From NCBI GenBank assembly GCA_944319795.1, contig CALUFA010000003.1, positions 1 through 64,000 on the forward strand: DNA of 64,000 nucleotides, written 5' to 3'. The DNA is from an uncultured Prevotella sp. GTDB lineage: Bacteria > Bacteroidota > Bacteroidia > Bacteroidales > Bacteroidaceae. Below, piece after piece: positions 36,643-48,421 of this stretch. The position numbers and the translations under genes were made by a program. The notes under the pieces are model-generated. The model saw nothing but the letters and a program-made list of their open reading frames with translations, was not told the origin of the DNA and did not search any database. Positions within the stretch are counted from its first letter, which is position 1. Each line of letters begins with the position of its first letter.

Positions 36643-37707
36643 ATGAACGAGAAAATCAGAATAAAGGATATCGCCGAAAAATCAGGAGTGTCGGTAGGTA
36701 CGGTGGACCGAGTGCTGCACAACCGCCCAAACGTGTCAAAAGGGGCGAGGGAAAAGGTAGAGTCGGTCTTGAACAACATCAACTACCAGCCGAACATGTA
36801 CGCCAGTGCTTTGGCATACAACAAGCGTTACACTTTTTACTGCATCATACCCAAACACGAGTCAGAGGCTTATTGGGAAGAGATAGAGGAAGGCGCGAAC
36901 AAGGCATGCGAGTCGCGGCGCGACTTCCACATAAGCCTGAAAATGATGTATTACAAGAGGTTCGACACAGATACGTTCGTGCAGAAAAGCAAAGAATGCC
37001 TCGATGCCTCACCTAACGGCGTGATAGTCGTGCCGAGCGAGCTTGATGTGACGAAAGCCTTTACGGACACCCTGCACGAGCGGAAAATCCCGTTCATACT
37101 GCTCGACTCATACATGCCTGACCTTAAGCCCCTGTCCTTCTATGGGCAGGATTCTTTCTGCAGCGGCTTCTTCGCTGCGAAAATGCTGATGCTGATAGCT
37201 TCCGGAGAAAAGGAAATAATGCTGATGAAACAAACAAAGAACGGCAAGGTTGCAAGCAAGCAGCAGGAAAACAGGGAGGTGGGATTCCGCCACTACATGC
37301 AAGACCACTTTCCCGACATCAGGATTTCCGACCTCGACCTGCCTCTCGACGAAGATAAAGCGCGGTACGACGACTTGCTGGAAGGTTTCTTCACCGCCCA
37401 CCCCGACGTCCACCACTGCATAACGTTTTGCTCGAAGGGACATATCGTAGGCGAATTCCTGTTAAGGACAGGCAGGCGCAACATTCAGATTATGGGTTAC
37501 GACATGGTTGAGAGGAACGCCAAATGCCTACGCCTCGGCTCGATGTCGTTCATCATCGCCCAACACGCCTTCATGCAGGGTTACAACTGCGTCGACACGC
37601 TTTTCAAAGCCATTGTGCTGAAAAAGAAAGTAAATCCTGTAAACTATATGCCGATAGAACTGCTGACCAAGGAAAACATCGACTTCTACCGGAGGACACA
37701 ATTATAA
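36643..37707 (+). CDS. LacI-family transcriptional regulator
   Basis: A 354-residue regulator. The N-terminal helix-turn-helix and hinge IKDIAEKSGVSVGTVDRVLHNR...NYQPN (about residues 5-52) are typical of LacI/PurR, with V-D-R in the recognition part. The rest is a periplasmic-binding-like ligand domain of the sugar-binding kind (NGVIVVPSE, ILLDSYMPD, GYDMVERN). It lies directly upstream of uxaA in the same direction, so hexuronate or altronate metabolism is its likely target. The effector is unknown. Confidence 0.93.
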   Translation: MNEKIRIKDIAEKSGVSVGTVDRVLHNRPNVSKGAREKVESVLNNINYQPNMYASALAYNKRYTFYCIIPKHESEAYWEEIEEGANKACESRRDFHISLKMMYYKRFDTDTFVQKSKECLDASPNGVIVVPSELDVTKAFTDTLHERKIPFILLDSYMPDLKPLSFYGQDSFCSGFFAAKMLMLIASGEKEIMLMKQTKNGKVASKQQENREVGFRHYMQDHFPDIRISDLDLPLDEDKARYDDLLEGFFTAHPDVHHCITFCSKGHIVGEFLLRTGRRNIQIMGYDMVERNAKCLRLGSMSFIIAQHAFMQGYNCVDTLFKAIVLKKKVNPVNYMPIELLTKENIDFYRRTQL

Positions 37708-37798
37708 ACCGTGACATTGCGTATGCCGTGCCATACCGCATGCTTATCAGTCCAACTACTTTAACACCTTAAGAATATAAACAAATCATCTAAACATT

Positions 37799-39295
37799 AT
37801 GGAAAAAACTTCTTTTATAAAGATCAACAGAGCCGACACCGTGGTTGTATGCCTAAGAGACTTCAAAAAAGGTGAAACCATAAGCGTAGACGGCAAAACC
37901 ATCGAAGTGTTGCAAGACACGCCGGCAGGACACAAGATCCTAATCCAAGACACCCCGTCGGGTACTAACATAATCAAATACGGCTACCCCATAGGCCATG
38001 CGAAAGAGCAGCTTACGGCAGGGCAATGGGTGAACGAGAACAACCTGAAAACCAACCTGTCGGGCACACTCTCATACGAATACCATCCAGTCGACGAAGA
38101 ACTTGGCATTCCTGCCGAGAACCTTACGTTCAAGGGATACGTGCGAAAGAACGGAGAAGTAGGCATCAGGAACGAAGTATGGATCGTGCCTACCGTAGGA
38201 TGCGTGAACGGTATTGCAGAGCGCCTGGCCGGCATGCTGGCGGAAGAAACCAAGCTCGAGGGCATAGACGCCGTGCATGCATGGCACCATAATTACGGTT
38301 GCTCGCAACTTAGCGAAGACCATGAAAATACGAGGAAAGTGCTGCGCGACATCGTGTTGCACCCAAACGCCGGTGCGGTGTTGGTGTTGAGCCTTGGTTG
38401 CGAGAACAACCAACCCGACCAGTTTGAACGCCTGTTGGGCGACTACGACAAGGAAAGGATAAAATTCCTCGTCGTACAAAAAGTCAAGGGCAACGAGATA
38501 GATGAAGGCATGCGTATCCTGCGCTCCCTTTACGACATTGCAAAGAACGACAAGCGTACAGACTGTCCGTTGAACGAATTGCGCGTAGGACTGAAGTGCG
38601 GCGGCAGCGACGGTTTCAGCGGCATTACCGCAAACCCGCTTGTAGGAGAATTTTCCGACTACCTTGTAGCCCAAGGTGGCACGTCGATACTGACCGAAGT
38701 ACCTGAAATGTTCGGTGCGGAAACGATTCTGATGAACCGTTGCAAGAATGAAGACCTGTTCAACCAAACAGTGAAACTCGTGAACGACTTTAAGGAATAT
38801 TTCTTAAGCCACGGAGAGCCCGTGGGCGAAAACCCTTCGCCCGGCAACAAGGCAGGAGGCATATCCACACTTGAGGACAAGGCGTTGGGATGTACACAAA
38901 AATGCGGACGCGCTCCTGTAAGCGGCGTCCTCGGATACGGCGACAGGCTCGCCGTAAAAGGGCTCAACCTGCTGTCTGCGCCCGGCAACGACCTCGTAGC
39001 GTCAACGGCATTAGCCGCTGCCGGCTGCCAAATCGTACTGTTCACAACGGGCCGCGGTACGCCGTTCGGCACATTCATCCCCACAATGAAAATATCGACA
39101 AATTCCGATTTGTATAAGAACAAACCAAATTGGATTGACTTCAACGCCGGCGAATTAGTCGACGGTACGGATATGCAAGCCCTACTGCGCAAGTTCATTG
39201 AAAAGATAATAGCAGTAGCAAGCGGCGAACAAACATGCAACGAAAAGAACGGATACCGCGAAATATCCATCTTCAAGAACGGCGTAACTCTGTAA
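37799..39295 (+). CDS. uxaA: Altronate dehydratase
   Basis: UxaA removes water from D-altronate to give 2-keto-3-deoxygluconate in galacturonate breakdown, in the cytoplasm. The 498-residue protein has the N-terminal SAF/UxaA domain (about 1-95, INRADTVVVCLRDFKKGETI) and the larger catalytic domain with GYVRKNGEVGIRNEVWIVPTVGCVN, HNYGCSQL, LGCENNQ, KCGGSDGFSGITANP and TTGRGTPFGTFIPTMKISTN. Ferrous-iron dependence is known for the family. It follows the LacI gene by 91 bases. No other hexuronate genes are in the window. Confidence 0.95.
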   Translation: MEKTSFIKINRADTVVVCLRDFKKGETISVDGKTIEVLQDTPAGHKILIQDTPSGTNIIKYGYPIGHAKEQLTAGQWVNENNLKTNLSGTLSYEYHPVDEELGIPAENLTFKGYVRKNGEVGIRNEVWIVPTVGCVNGIAERLAGMLAEETKLEGIDAVHAWHHNYGCSQLSEDHENTRKVLRDIVLHPNAGAVLVLSLGCENNQPDQFERLLGDYDKERIKFLVVQKVKGNEIDEGMRILRSLYDIAKNDKRTDCPLNELRVGLKCGGSDGFSGITANPLVGEFSDYLVAQGGTSILTEVPEMFGAETILMNRCKNEDLFNQTVKLVNDFKEYFLSHGEPVGENPSPGNKAGGISTLEDKALGCTQKCGRAPVSGVLGYGDRLAVKGLNLLSAPGNDLVASTALAAAGCQIVLFTTGRGTPFGTFIPTMKISTNSDLYKNKPNWIDFNAGELVDGTDMQALLRKFIEKIIAVASGEQTCNEKNGYREISIFKNGVTL

Positions 39296-39320
39296 AACTT
39301 ATTTCATCAAACATACGGGC

Positions 39321-39362
39321 GACAAGCATGCTGGCAGATTATAAAGCTCCCAGCTGCTTGTC
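39321..39362 (+). terminator. Hairpin after uxaA
   Basis: GACAAGCA-GCTGG pairs with CCAGCTGCTTGTC with a single-base bulge. The T-run after it is short, so the call as a terminator is tentative. Confidence 0.5.
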
Positions 39363-39416
39363 TCTCGTTTGGTAATCTTGCACATGCTCTCGTAACCGTA
39401 TTTCAAAAAAGGAGCA

Positions 39417-40253
39417 ATGAGGATATTATTCAGGAATTTCACCAAACTTTTGGCAATAGGAAAGTTTGAATCAGACTGCATGGTTGAACGCATGTCTGAA
39501 TTCAAATGGAACAAACTATTCCTCGTCGCTATTGCATACGGGGTTGACGACTATATCTCAACCGGCATTATGAAATCTGGCGGCGAGGCCATACCAAGAA
39601 ATATTTATGAAACAGCCTGCAACAATTCTTCACAGGCAAAGGTTGGGATAAATACCGACAAGTTCTCCGCTCACAACTTTACTTCAAGGCAACAAGCAAA
39701 AAAATTCTCGAACTTTTACCTCAACAGGAAATACAACCGAATCATCTTCAACGAGGTGCACAGCATTGACACGTCCATCGATTCGCTGGTTTTATTGGAC
39801 AAGCTGACAGATAATATCAATAAGTTTGTAAACGAAGGCATTGACATAAAGTCACTTGCCGACTTGGGCACATATTTGAGAACATGTGGCAATAAAATAG
39901 ATTTTGTCAAAATCGAAAACTGGACCAATGCATTAAGGATAAGGAACATCAGCAACATAATTGCCTGTTGCCTGATTTGTTTGTTCAGGTTCGAGCCTGA
40001 CGAATTTCCCTTCATAAAAAACATGAATGGAAAATACCAACGCAAAATAAACCGACTGCTCGAAGAAGAGCTGAATGCAGTTCCTCAGCTAACAAAAAAC
40101 CAATCTGTAGATGAGGAAAAACACCGACAGGGGATCAATCCTATCAGCAAACCCAGTGCCAAACCGCTGAAATATTTCAAGTATTTCCCACTTGAAACGT
40201 CAAGCCGCTTTATGGCAAACATCCTCAAAAGTCTTTCAAACATTGATGAATAA
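39417..40253 (+). CDS. Uncharacterised Bacteroidetes-type protein
   Basis: A 278-residue protein with no signal peptide or clear membrane segment. Features seen are EFKWNKLFLVAIAYGVDDY (about 30-48), FSNFYLNRKYNRIIFNEVHSID (about 100-121), LIVLLDKL-type helices, and a C-terminal FKYFPLETSSRFMANILKSLSNID. It looks like a member of a Bacteroidetes family of unknown function. An in-frame TAA upstream limits the start to ATG 39417, preceded by a Shine-Dalgarno-like AAAGGAG, which is unusual in this window. Codon use is AT-rich. A function cannot be given. Confidence 0.6.
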   Translation: MRILFRNFTKLLAIGKFESDCMVERMSEFKWNKLFLVAIAYGVDDYISTGIMKSGGEAIPRNIYETACNNSSQAKVGINTDKFSAHNFTSRQQAKKFSNFYLNRKYNRIIFNEVHSIDTSIDSLVLLDKLTDNINKFVNEGIDIKSLADLGTYLRTCGNKIDFVKIENWTNALRIRNISNIIACCLICLFRFEPDEFPFIKNMNGKYQRKINRLLEEELNAVPQLTKNQSVDEEKHRQGINPISKPSAKPLKYFKYFPLETSSRFMANILKSLSNIDE

Positions 40254-40272
40254 CTAAAATTATATAATTTAT

Positions 40273-40303
40273 TTTGCCATACGGACGATTAGGAGTACCT
40301 TTG
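40273..40303 (+). promoter_or_regulatory. Promoter of the GH25 lysozyme gene
   Basis: TTTG (40273-40276) and TACCTTTG (40296-40303) are 19 bases apart and followed by C, the full consensus. ATG follows 20 bases later. Confidence 0.85.
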
Positions 40304-40322
40304 CAAAAATAAGATTTTTAGG

Positions 40323-41030
40323 ATGAAACGACATATATTTTTCTTCATTTGCTTACTCTTTCTCGGCATTAACCACACATCCGCCCAAAGCGATGAAAGC
40401 AACATTCTGTGTGAGGATACATGCCGCCACGTCCACGGTATAGACTTAAGCCACTACCAGGGCGACGTGTTTTGGGAGGCAGTAGGAGCCAACAGCAAGA
40501 TGGCGTATGTCTACCTGAAAGCAACGGAAGGAAGCACGCACATCGACAAGACATACGAACGAAACATAGAATTAGCCCATAAAAACGGGCTGAAAGTTGG
40601 CTCATACCATTTTTTCCGTCCTAAGACCGAACTTGAAAAACAGCTTCAGAACTTCATGTCACAATGCCGTCCCGGAGACCAAGACCTCATTCCGATGATT
40701 GACATCGAATCAACAGGAGGTTTGAAAACCGAAGAATTCTGCGACTCACTGTTCAAATTCCTCGACATGGTGGAAAAAGCGTATAGGCAAAAACCCTTAT
40801 TATACACTTACACAAACTTTTACAACAAACATCTTGTCGGTAAAATAGACGGCTATAAGTTGATGATAGCCCAATATTCAGAAGAAAAGCCAAAACTGGC
40901 GGACGACCATGATTACACGATGTGGCAATACACAGCCAAAGGCAGAATCAACGGAATAAATACATACGTTGACAAGAGCCGCTTCATGGGACGCCACAGC
41001 ATGCGTGAAATAAGATTCAAGCATTTTTAA
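40323..41030 (+). CDS. GH25 lysozyme (muramidase), exported
   Basis: A 235-residue protein with a signal peptide (about 1-21, ending TSAQ) and a GH25 domain (about 35-230). The catalytic acids are visible: Asp in HGIDLSHYQGDVFW and the D-x-E pair in MIDIESTGG. Conserved parts include YVYLKATEGSTHID and KVGSYHFF. GH25 enzymes cut the MurNAc-GlcNAc bond of peptidoglycan, here in the periplasm. It has its own promoter, and the next gene follows by 41 bases. Confidence 0.95.
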   Translation: MKRHIFFFICLLFLGINHTSAQSDESNILCEDTCRHVHGIDLSHYQGDVFWEAVGANSKMAYVYLKATEGSTHIDKTYERNIELAHKNGLKVGSYHFFRPKTELEKQLQNFMSQCRPGDQDLIPMIDIESTGGLKTEEFCDSLFKFLDMVEKAYRQKPLLYTYTNFYNKHLVGKIDGYKLMIAQYSEEKPKLADDHDYTMWQYTAKGRINGINTYVDKSRFMGRHSMREIRFKHF

Positions 41031-41071
41031 CATAAAAGAAAAAGCAATAATTATTATAAGGAATTATACTA

Positions 41072-42262
41072 ATGGCAATTATTAAATGTCCGGAGTGTGG
41101 TCATCAGATCAGCGACAAAGCTCCAGTGTGTCCAAGTTGCGGAGTGGAAATAGCAGGCAAAATCATAAAATGCCCTTATTGTGGAGAAATATATTTTAAA
41201 AACGAAATAGTGTGCCCACATTGCCACAAGGCAATTGACGATAATGCAGAAAGAAGCGAAAACCCGCAGCAAAAACATACGGACAAGGCTGTTGAAGACA
41301 TTTCTTCCAACAACATTACAACCGTAAGCAACACAAACAATACGGCATTGACAGAAACCACGAAAGGCAATGGTGGAAACAATGACGATAAAGACAAAAA
41401 AAACAATAGGGCAACAATCATAGCATCGGTCATTATTGCTTTAATCGTATTGGGCACATGCCTGTATTTCTACAAAAACGCAGAAACGGACAAAGAGCAG
41501 GAAGAATACGAATTCGCCATGAGGAGCGACGATCCAACCGTATTACAAACATACCTTAACAATTTTAAAAGTGCTCCCAAAGAACACATAGATTCAATCA
41601 CCGCACATTTGGAAAGGCTCTATAAACAGGATCAGGACTGGACTAACGCTGTAATAAGCGGTTCGAAGATAGCCTTGACAGATTACTTGGACACTCATCC
41701 CGACAGTCCGTACAGACAAGAGGCTTTGGAAAAAATAGACTCTATCGATTGGGCGCAATCCGTAAAACTTAATACGGCCGATGCCTACCAAATGTATGTC
41801 GACGCACATTCTGACGGAGCACATTACGAAGAAGCAATGATTGCGCTGAAGAAAATAAAATCAAGCGAAGTAAGCGTTGACGAAAGACTCACAATCAGCG
41901 GTATCTTCCATGACTTTTTCGTATGCATAAACTCAAAAGACGAAAACAACCTAACGGCAAACGTAAGTGAATACATAAACTTCCTCGGCAAACAGAATGC
42001 GACAAAAAACGACATCGTATCGTTCATGCACAAGCTGTACAAAGCCGACGTTGCCAATATGGTTTGGAGCATTCCTGGCAGTTACGACATACAGAAAAAA
42101 GAAATAGGCGACGAACAATACGAGTATGACACGACATTCATGGCAAACCAAAAAGTCAGGAAAACCGATGGAACAGAGGTTGTCGACACGTACAGGATAA
42201 ACGCAAAGGTTGACCCGGACGGGAAAATAACAGAATTGGCCATGACAAGAATTGTAGAATAA
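41072..42262 (+). CDS. Zinc-ribbon, single-span membrane protein of unknown function
   Basis: A 396-residue protein with two N-terminal zinc ribbons (CPECGHQ and CPSCG at about 5-25; CPYCGE and CPHCH at about 33-50), an Asn/Thr/Asp-rich linker, and one membrane helix (about 112-133, ASVIIALIVLGTCLYFY). The large C-terminal part has repeated helical segments (about 150-260) and a beta-rich end. By the positive-inside pattern the zinc ribbons should be cytoplasmic and the C-terminal part periplasmic. The layout suggests a sensor or scaffold, but the function is unknown. Confidence 0.75.
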   Translation: MAIIKCPECGHQISDKAPVCPSCGVEIAGKIIKCPYCGEIYFKNEIVCPHCHKAIDDNAERSENPQQKHTDKAVEDISSNNITTVSNTNNTALTETTKGNGGNNDDKDKKNNRATIIASVIIALIVLGTCLYFYKNAETDKEQEEYEFAMRSDDPTVLQTYLNNFKSAPKEHIDSITAHLERLYKQDQDWTNAVISGSKIALTDYLDTHPDSPYRQEALEKIDSIDWAQSVKLNTADAYQMYVDAHSDGAHYEEAMIALKKIKSSEVSVDERLTISGIFHDFFVCINSKDENNLTANVSEYINFLGKQNATKNDIVSFMHKLYKADVANMVWSIPGSYDIQKKEIGDEQYEYDTTFMANQKVRKTDGTEVVDTYRINAKVDPDGKITELAMTRIVE

Positions 42263-42292
42263 AACCAAACGGATTTTATACGACATCCAGAC

Positions 42293-44029
42293 ATGAATAA
42301 GTTGATAATCACATGCTTGATTCTTTGTTGCCATTTCACGACAATGAAAGCGGAAAATAAAACTATCGAAATACGGGTTATCCAAACGAGCGACGTACAT
42401 GGAAGTTTCTTCCCATACGACTTCATCGACCGTAAGCCGGCACAAGGTTCGCTGGCCCGTGTAAGCACTTACGTTAAGAAATTAAGAAGCGTTTACGGCG
42501 ACAAGCTGCTTCTTCTTGACAACGGCGACATACTGCAAGGACAACCAACGTGCTATTATTGCAATTTCGTAAAGCCTGAGATGCCCAACGTTGCGGCATC
42601 GATAACAAATTACATGAGCTACGACGCCCAGACTATTGGGAACCACGACATTGAAACAGGACATGCTGTTTATGACAAATGGGCAAGCGAATTAAAATGT
42701 CCTTTGCTCGGTGCGAACATGATAAATACGTCGACCAATAAGCCTTATCTAAGACCATACACCATGCTTGACCGCGACGGAGTGCGCTTAGCCGTAATAG
42801 GATTAACAACTCCGGCCATACCCAACTGGCTGAACGAACGCCTTTGGAGCGGCATACGCTTCGACGACATGACACAAAGTGCCAAGCATTGGATTGACTT
42901 CGTCAAAACAAACGAACATCCGGACATAATCATCGGCTTGTTCCACTCGGGACGCAACGGCGGCATAAGCACCGACCAATATGAGGAAAATGCGGTAATA
43001 CGCATAGCCAATGAAGTTCCGGGGTTCGATCTTATACTATACGGTCATGACCACCGGGCCAACAAAGAGTACATAACCAACACGAACAACGACAAAGTGC
43101 TCTGCCTGAATCCGTCGTCGAATGCCGAATATGTTTGCGACGCTATAATCAAAATAACTAAAGACAATGGGAAAGTTGTAATGAAGAATGTTACAGGCGA
43201 CGTCTGCGACATAAGGCAACAGCCTGTTGACGAAGAATTTATGGCATATTTCAAGAGCGACATGGACAGCGTCAACGCTTTCGTAAACCGCAAAATCGGC
43301 ACATTCAAGAATTCGATCCATACCCGCGATTCGTATTTCGGCAACAGTGCATTCTGCGATTTCATACATAACCTGCAATTAAAAGAGACAGGAGCGGACA
43401 TATCATTTAATGCACCGCTGACGTTCGACGCAAGCATCAATGCCGGCGACGTACATGTCAGCGACATGTTCAACCTATATAAGTATGAAAACCAAATCTG
43501 CGCATTGCGCATGACGGGTAAGGAAATCCACGACTATCTTGAAATGAGCTATGCCTTGTGGACAAACCAAATGGCATCACCTTCAGACCACATCATGCTG
43601 CTTGAACACAACGGCAACGGACACAACGGCTATGGATTCAAAAACCTTGCCTTCAATTTCGACAGCGCGGCGGGCATCGATTATGAAGTCGACGTAACAA
43701 AACCGACAGGACAGAAAGTGAAAATCATACGCATGTCTGACGGCAGGCCTTTCGACGAGTCGAAATGGTATAAAGTGGCGATGAACAGCTACCGTGCCAA
43801 CGGTGGCGGCGAACTCCTGACCAAGGGCGCAGGCATACCGCACGATTCGCTTAAAAGCAGGATTACATTTGAGAGCGAACGCGACCAGCGTTATTATCTA
43901 ATGAAAGAAATCGAAGAAGCCGGTACGTTGTCGCCACAACCTAACAACAACTGGCGTTTCGTACCTGAAAGCTGGACGCAACCTGCAATTAAGCGCGACC
44001 GGGAAATACTATTTGATAAAAAACGATAA
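42293..44029 (+). CDS. 5'-nucleotidase / 2',3'-cyclic phosphodiesterase family, exported
   Basis: A 578-residue metallophosphatase with a signal peptide (about 1-20). The metallo-domain shows all usual motifs: IQTSDVHGSFFPYD, LLDNGDILQGQP, QTIGNHDIETG, LFHSGRNGG and YGHDHR (up to about 245). The C-terminal 5'-nucleotidase domain (about 320-560) includes SRNxxFxDF-like sequence and a substrate-binding YRANGGGELL. It would hydrolyse nucleotides in the periplasm, releasing nucleosides for uptake. It is separated from nudC by a word-repeat hairpin. Confidence 0.93.
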   Translation: MNKLIITCLILCCHFTTMKAENKTIEIRVIQTSDVHGSFFPYDFIDRKPAQGSLARVSTYVKKLRSVYGDKLLLLDNGDILQGQPTCYYCNFVKPEMPNVAASITNYMSYDAQTIGNHDIETGHAVYDKWASELKCPLLGANMINTSTNKPYLRPYTMLDRDGVRLAVIGLTTPAIPNWLNERLWSGIRFDDMTQSAKHWIDFVKTNEHPDIIIGLFHSGRNGGISTDQYEENAVIRIANEVPGFDLILYGHDHRANKEYITNTNNDKVLCLNPSSNAEYVCDAIIKITKDNGKVVMKNVTGDVCDIRQQPVDEEFMAYFKSDMDSVNAFVNRKIGTFKNSIHTRDSYFGNSAFCDFIHNLQLKETGADISFNAPLTFDASINAGDVHVSDMFNLYKYENQICALRMTGKEIHDYLEMSYALWTNQMASPSDHIMLLEHNGNGHNGYGFKNLAFNFDSAAGIDYEVDVTKPTGQKVKIIRMSDGRPFDESKWYKVAMNSYRANGGGELLTKGAGIPHDSLKSRITFESERDQRYYLMKEIEEAGTLSPQPNNNWRFVPESWTQPAIKRDREILFDKKR

Positions 44030-44115
44030 GGTGAGAGGTTGGGAAAGTAAGCATAATAAGGCTTTGAACATCCACACCTTCCCAACCCACCAACTTCCCA
44101 CCCTCTCGCATTCAC
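44030..44115. repeat. Word-repeat hairpin between the 5'-nucleotidase gene and nudC
   Basis: GTGAGAGGTTGGGAAAGT pairs imperfectly with ACTTCCCACCCTCTCGC; an inner copy CTTCCCAACCC can also pair with the left arm. The word GGTTGGGA is repeated. Confidence 0.65.
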
Positions 44116-44140
44116 TACCCTTCACCCAACCGGACATCAA

Positions 44141-44914
44141 ATGAAAAAATACTGGTTCATATTCAACAACTCCCAACTAATACTCGAAAAAACGGCAGAC
44201 GGAGACTATACGATACCGCTGGAGGAAGAAATCCCATCAGACATAGCCAAGCCCGTAGGCGACATCCACGACATCACTCCGTCGTTGGGCGGCATAGCCG
44301 TCAAGACATACAGCTGCACCAACGCCACTCTCGACGCAGACCATGAGCTCAGTCCGTTGCGCGCGTCTTACAACAAGCTCCCTTCCGAACTGTACTATAA
44401 GGCAGGCAAGTGCGCCGAAATACTCTATTGGGACGCCAACACCCAGTATTGCGGAACGTGCGGAGGCAAGATGAAACTGCACACCGACATATCTAAAATA
44501 TGCACAAAGTGCGGTCGTGAGGTGTGGCCACTGCTGTCAACGGCAATAATCGTGCTCATCCACCGTGGCGACGACGTACTGTTGGTACACGCCAACAATT
44601 TCAAAGGCCATTATTACGGCTTGGTGGCCGGATTCGTCGAAACCGGCGAAACGCTCGAAGAGGCTGTGCGCCGCGAGGTAATGGAAGAGACCGGACTGAA
44701 AATCAAGAACCTACGTTATTTCGGTTCGCAGCCATGGCCCTACCCCTGCGGACTAATGGTAGGATTCCATGCCGACTACGAAGAGGGCGAAATCCACCTG
44801 CAACGCTCCGAACTCGGCGACGGCGGTTGGTTCAACAAGAACGACCTACCTGAAATACCTGAGAAACTTTCAATCGCACGGAAGCTGATTGACGATTGGT
44901 TAGGATGCAAATAA
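44141..44914 (+). CDS. nudC: NADH pyrophosphatase / RNA decapping enzyme NudC
   Basis: This 257-residue enzyme hydrolyses NAD(H) to NMN and AMP and removes NAD caps from RNA. A zinc ribbon (CGTCGG and CTKCG, about residues 107-128) precedes the Nudix domain. The Nudix box is intact (GFVETGETLEEAVRREVMEE, about residues 166-185), and the NudC-specific SQPWPYP motif follows. The gene is followed by a clear terminator. Confidence 0.96.
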   Translation: MKKYWFIFNNSQLILEKTADGDYTIPLEEEIPSDIAKPVGDIHDITPSLGGIAVKTYSCTNATLDADHELSPLRASYNKLPSELYYKAGKCAEILYWDANTQYCGTCGGKMKLHTDISKICTKCGREVWPLLSTAIIVLIHRGDDVLLVHANNFKGHYYGLVAGFVETGETLEEAVRREVMEETGLKIKNLRYFGSQPWPYPCGLMVGFHADYEEGEIHLQRSELGDGGWFNKNDLPEIPEKLSIARKLIDDWLGCK

Positions 44915-44957
44915 TACCCGGTACCACACCGGCAAATCATAAACAACACCGTCAAGA

Positions 44958-45007
44958 CATCCCAAACCGCATAAGAAAACACATTCGAAAGCGGTTTGGG
45001 ATGTTTT
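44958..45007 (+). terminator. Rho-independent terminator after nudC
   Basis: CATCCCAAACCGC (44958-44970) pairs perfectly with GCGGTTTGGGATG (44991-45003), followed by TTTT. Confidence 0.88.
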
Positions 45008-45251
45008 ACATAATGCCAGAATATCACGCATTAAACTTACATGTTGATTTTCCAAGATATTCAAAAACATGCTTAATTCTTAGACTACTTGTACGGAAAA
45101 TTTATCAAACGGCAGAAAATGCAAATGATTGTAAAGCGCACATAAACAATGACTTAGCAAACTACATGCATCTAAGCATGTCATTACGGGCATCCGATAA
45201 GCAAAAAAAACAACTGCCATTACCGCTTCAAAAAACATCAAACAACCTTGT

Positions 45252-45317
45252 AAAAGCATACCTTTAGAATTGCCAAAGGCATGCTTTTACAAGACAATCG
45301 GCCGTCTTTTACCATGC
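45252..45317 (+). repeat. 22-base-register array E (3 units)
   Basis: Units start at 45252, 45274 and 45296, each 22 bases, and a fourth fragment starts at 45318 with the same AATCGGC as unit 3. Cores are decayed (AAAAGC, CAAAGG, AATCGG against CCTTTA, GCTTTTA, TCTTTTA). The TGC, GAC or TGC ending is kept. Confidence 0.65.
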
Positions 45318-45571
45318 AATCGGCAACAAAACCAACAAAAACGGGATGTAAACCGCGTCCAAACATCCTAAACCACACATTATCACGGACATTCACATTT
45401 TGTCAAATCGTAAGGAGATTACAGGCATTTGTAACTTTCCGACACCGCAAAACATATAAAAATACGGTACGGCAAACATCATTTGGAATTATGATATACG
45501 TAAGTTATGTAAAAGAAATAAGAAATTCCTGAATTTTATCAGAAAAACATGAGACATAAACAAATATTTTG

Positions 45572-45579
45572 TATATTTG
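45572..45579 (+). promoter_or_regulatory. -7 box of the small exported protein gene
   Basis: TATATTTG followed by C matches the -7 consensus, with no clear -33 box. It sets ATG 45596 as the start, since the upstream in-frame ATG (45569) overlaps it. Confidence 0.5.
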
Positions 45580-45595
45580 CAGAAACCGAACTTGC

Positions 45596-47703
<2,108 letters not shown>

Positions 47704-47767
47704 ATGTCACCCAAAAAGCACGTTGGCAAGATTTTTGCTGAAGGGTAAACAAAAACTATTTAACATC

Positions 47768-48409
47768 ATGAAAGAGGAAAACGAAAATATAAGGAACGAA
47801 GAGAACGTCGAAAAGACGGAAGGTGAAAGCCGTGATAATGACAAAAAGACAGACAAGGACGTTGAAGTGAACACGGACGGCAAGGACGCAAAAAACAACG
47901 TGGAAACAGAAAACGAAAATGGTGGGAACGCCAAAGGCAACGACAATACGGAAGAGAAAGACCCGTTGGATGTAGCCCTTGATGAAATTGCACAGCTGAA
48001 AGACAAATACTTGCGCTCCGTAGCAGAGTTCGACAATTACCGCAAACGCACGCTGAAAGAAAAAGCAGAATTAGTGCTTAACGGTTCGGAAAAGGCCGTG
48101 CAGGCTATCCTTCCGATAATCGACGACATGGAACGCGCAATTGCCAACGCCGAAAAGACCAGCGACGCCGACGTATTGAAAGAAGGCATGAAGCTGATTT
48201 ACCAAAAAACAAACAAGGTAATGGAAAGCCTCGGCGTGAAAAGAATCGACACGACCGATGCCGACTTTGATACAAATTTCCATGAGGCCGTGGCCATGGT
48301 GCCAGGCATGGGGGACGGCAAGAAAGGCAAAGTGCTCGACTGTGTCCAGACCGGATACACCCTGAACGACAAGGTGATAAGGCATGCTAAAGTCGCGGTA
48401 GGACAATAA
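47768..48409 (+). CDS. grpE: Nucleotide exchange factor GrpE
   Basis: A 213-residue co-chaperone that releases ADP from DnaK. The first 75 residues are highly acidic and Asn/Lys/Glu-rich, then a coiled coil (QLKDKYLRSVAEFDNYRKRTLKEKAEL, about 80-110), and the four-helix and beta-wing head with ILPIIDDMERAIANAE and VQTGYTLNDKVIRHAKVAVGQ. Start is ATG 47768. It is followed by dnaJ after a word-repeat hairpin, the usual heat-shock pairing; dnaK is not in the window. Confidence 0.95.
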   Translation: MKEENENIRNEENVEKTEGESRDNDKKTDKDVEVNTDGKDAKNNVETENENGGNAKGNDNTEEKDPLDVALDEIAQLKDKYLRSVAEFDNYRKRTLKEKAELVLNGSEKAVQAILPIIDDMERAIANAEKTSDADVLKEGMKLIYQKTNKVMESLGVKRIDTTDADFDTNFHEAVAMVPGMGDGKKGKVLDCVQTGYTLNDKVIRHAKVAVGQ

Positions 48410-48421
48410 AAAAACGATAAA

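Larger units (their letters stand above)
45008..45595. other. Gene-free region before the small exported protein
   Basis: It contains array E and a -7 box. The rest is AT-rich and shows no recognisable gene; the open frame at 44896-45267 overlaps nudC and its terminator and is not credible. Confidence 0.5.

Noticed and set aside
44896-45267. 123-codon open frame after nudC
   Set aside because: It overlaps the nudC end and the nudC terminator and has no domain or codon support.
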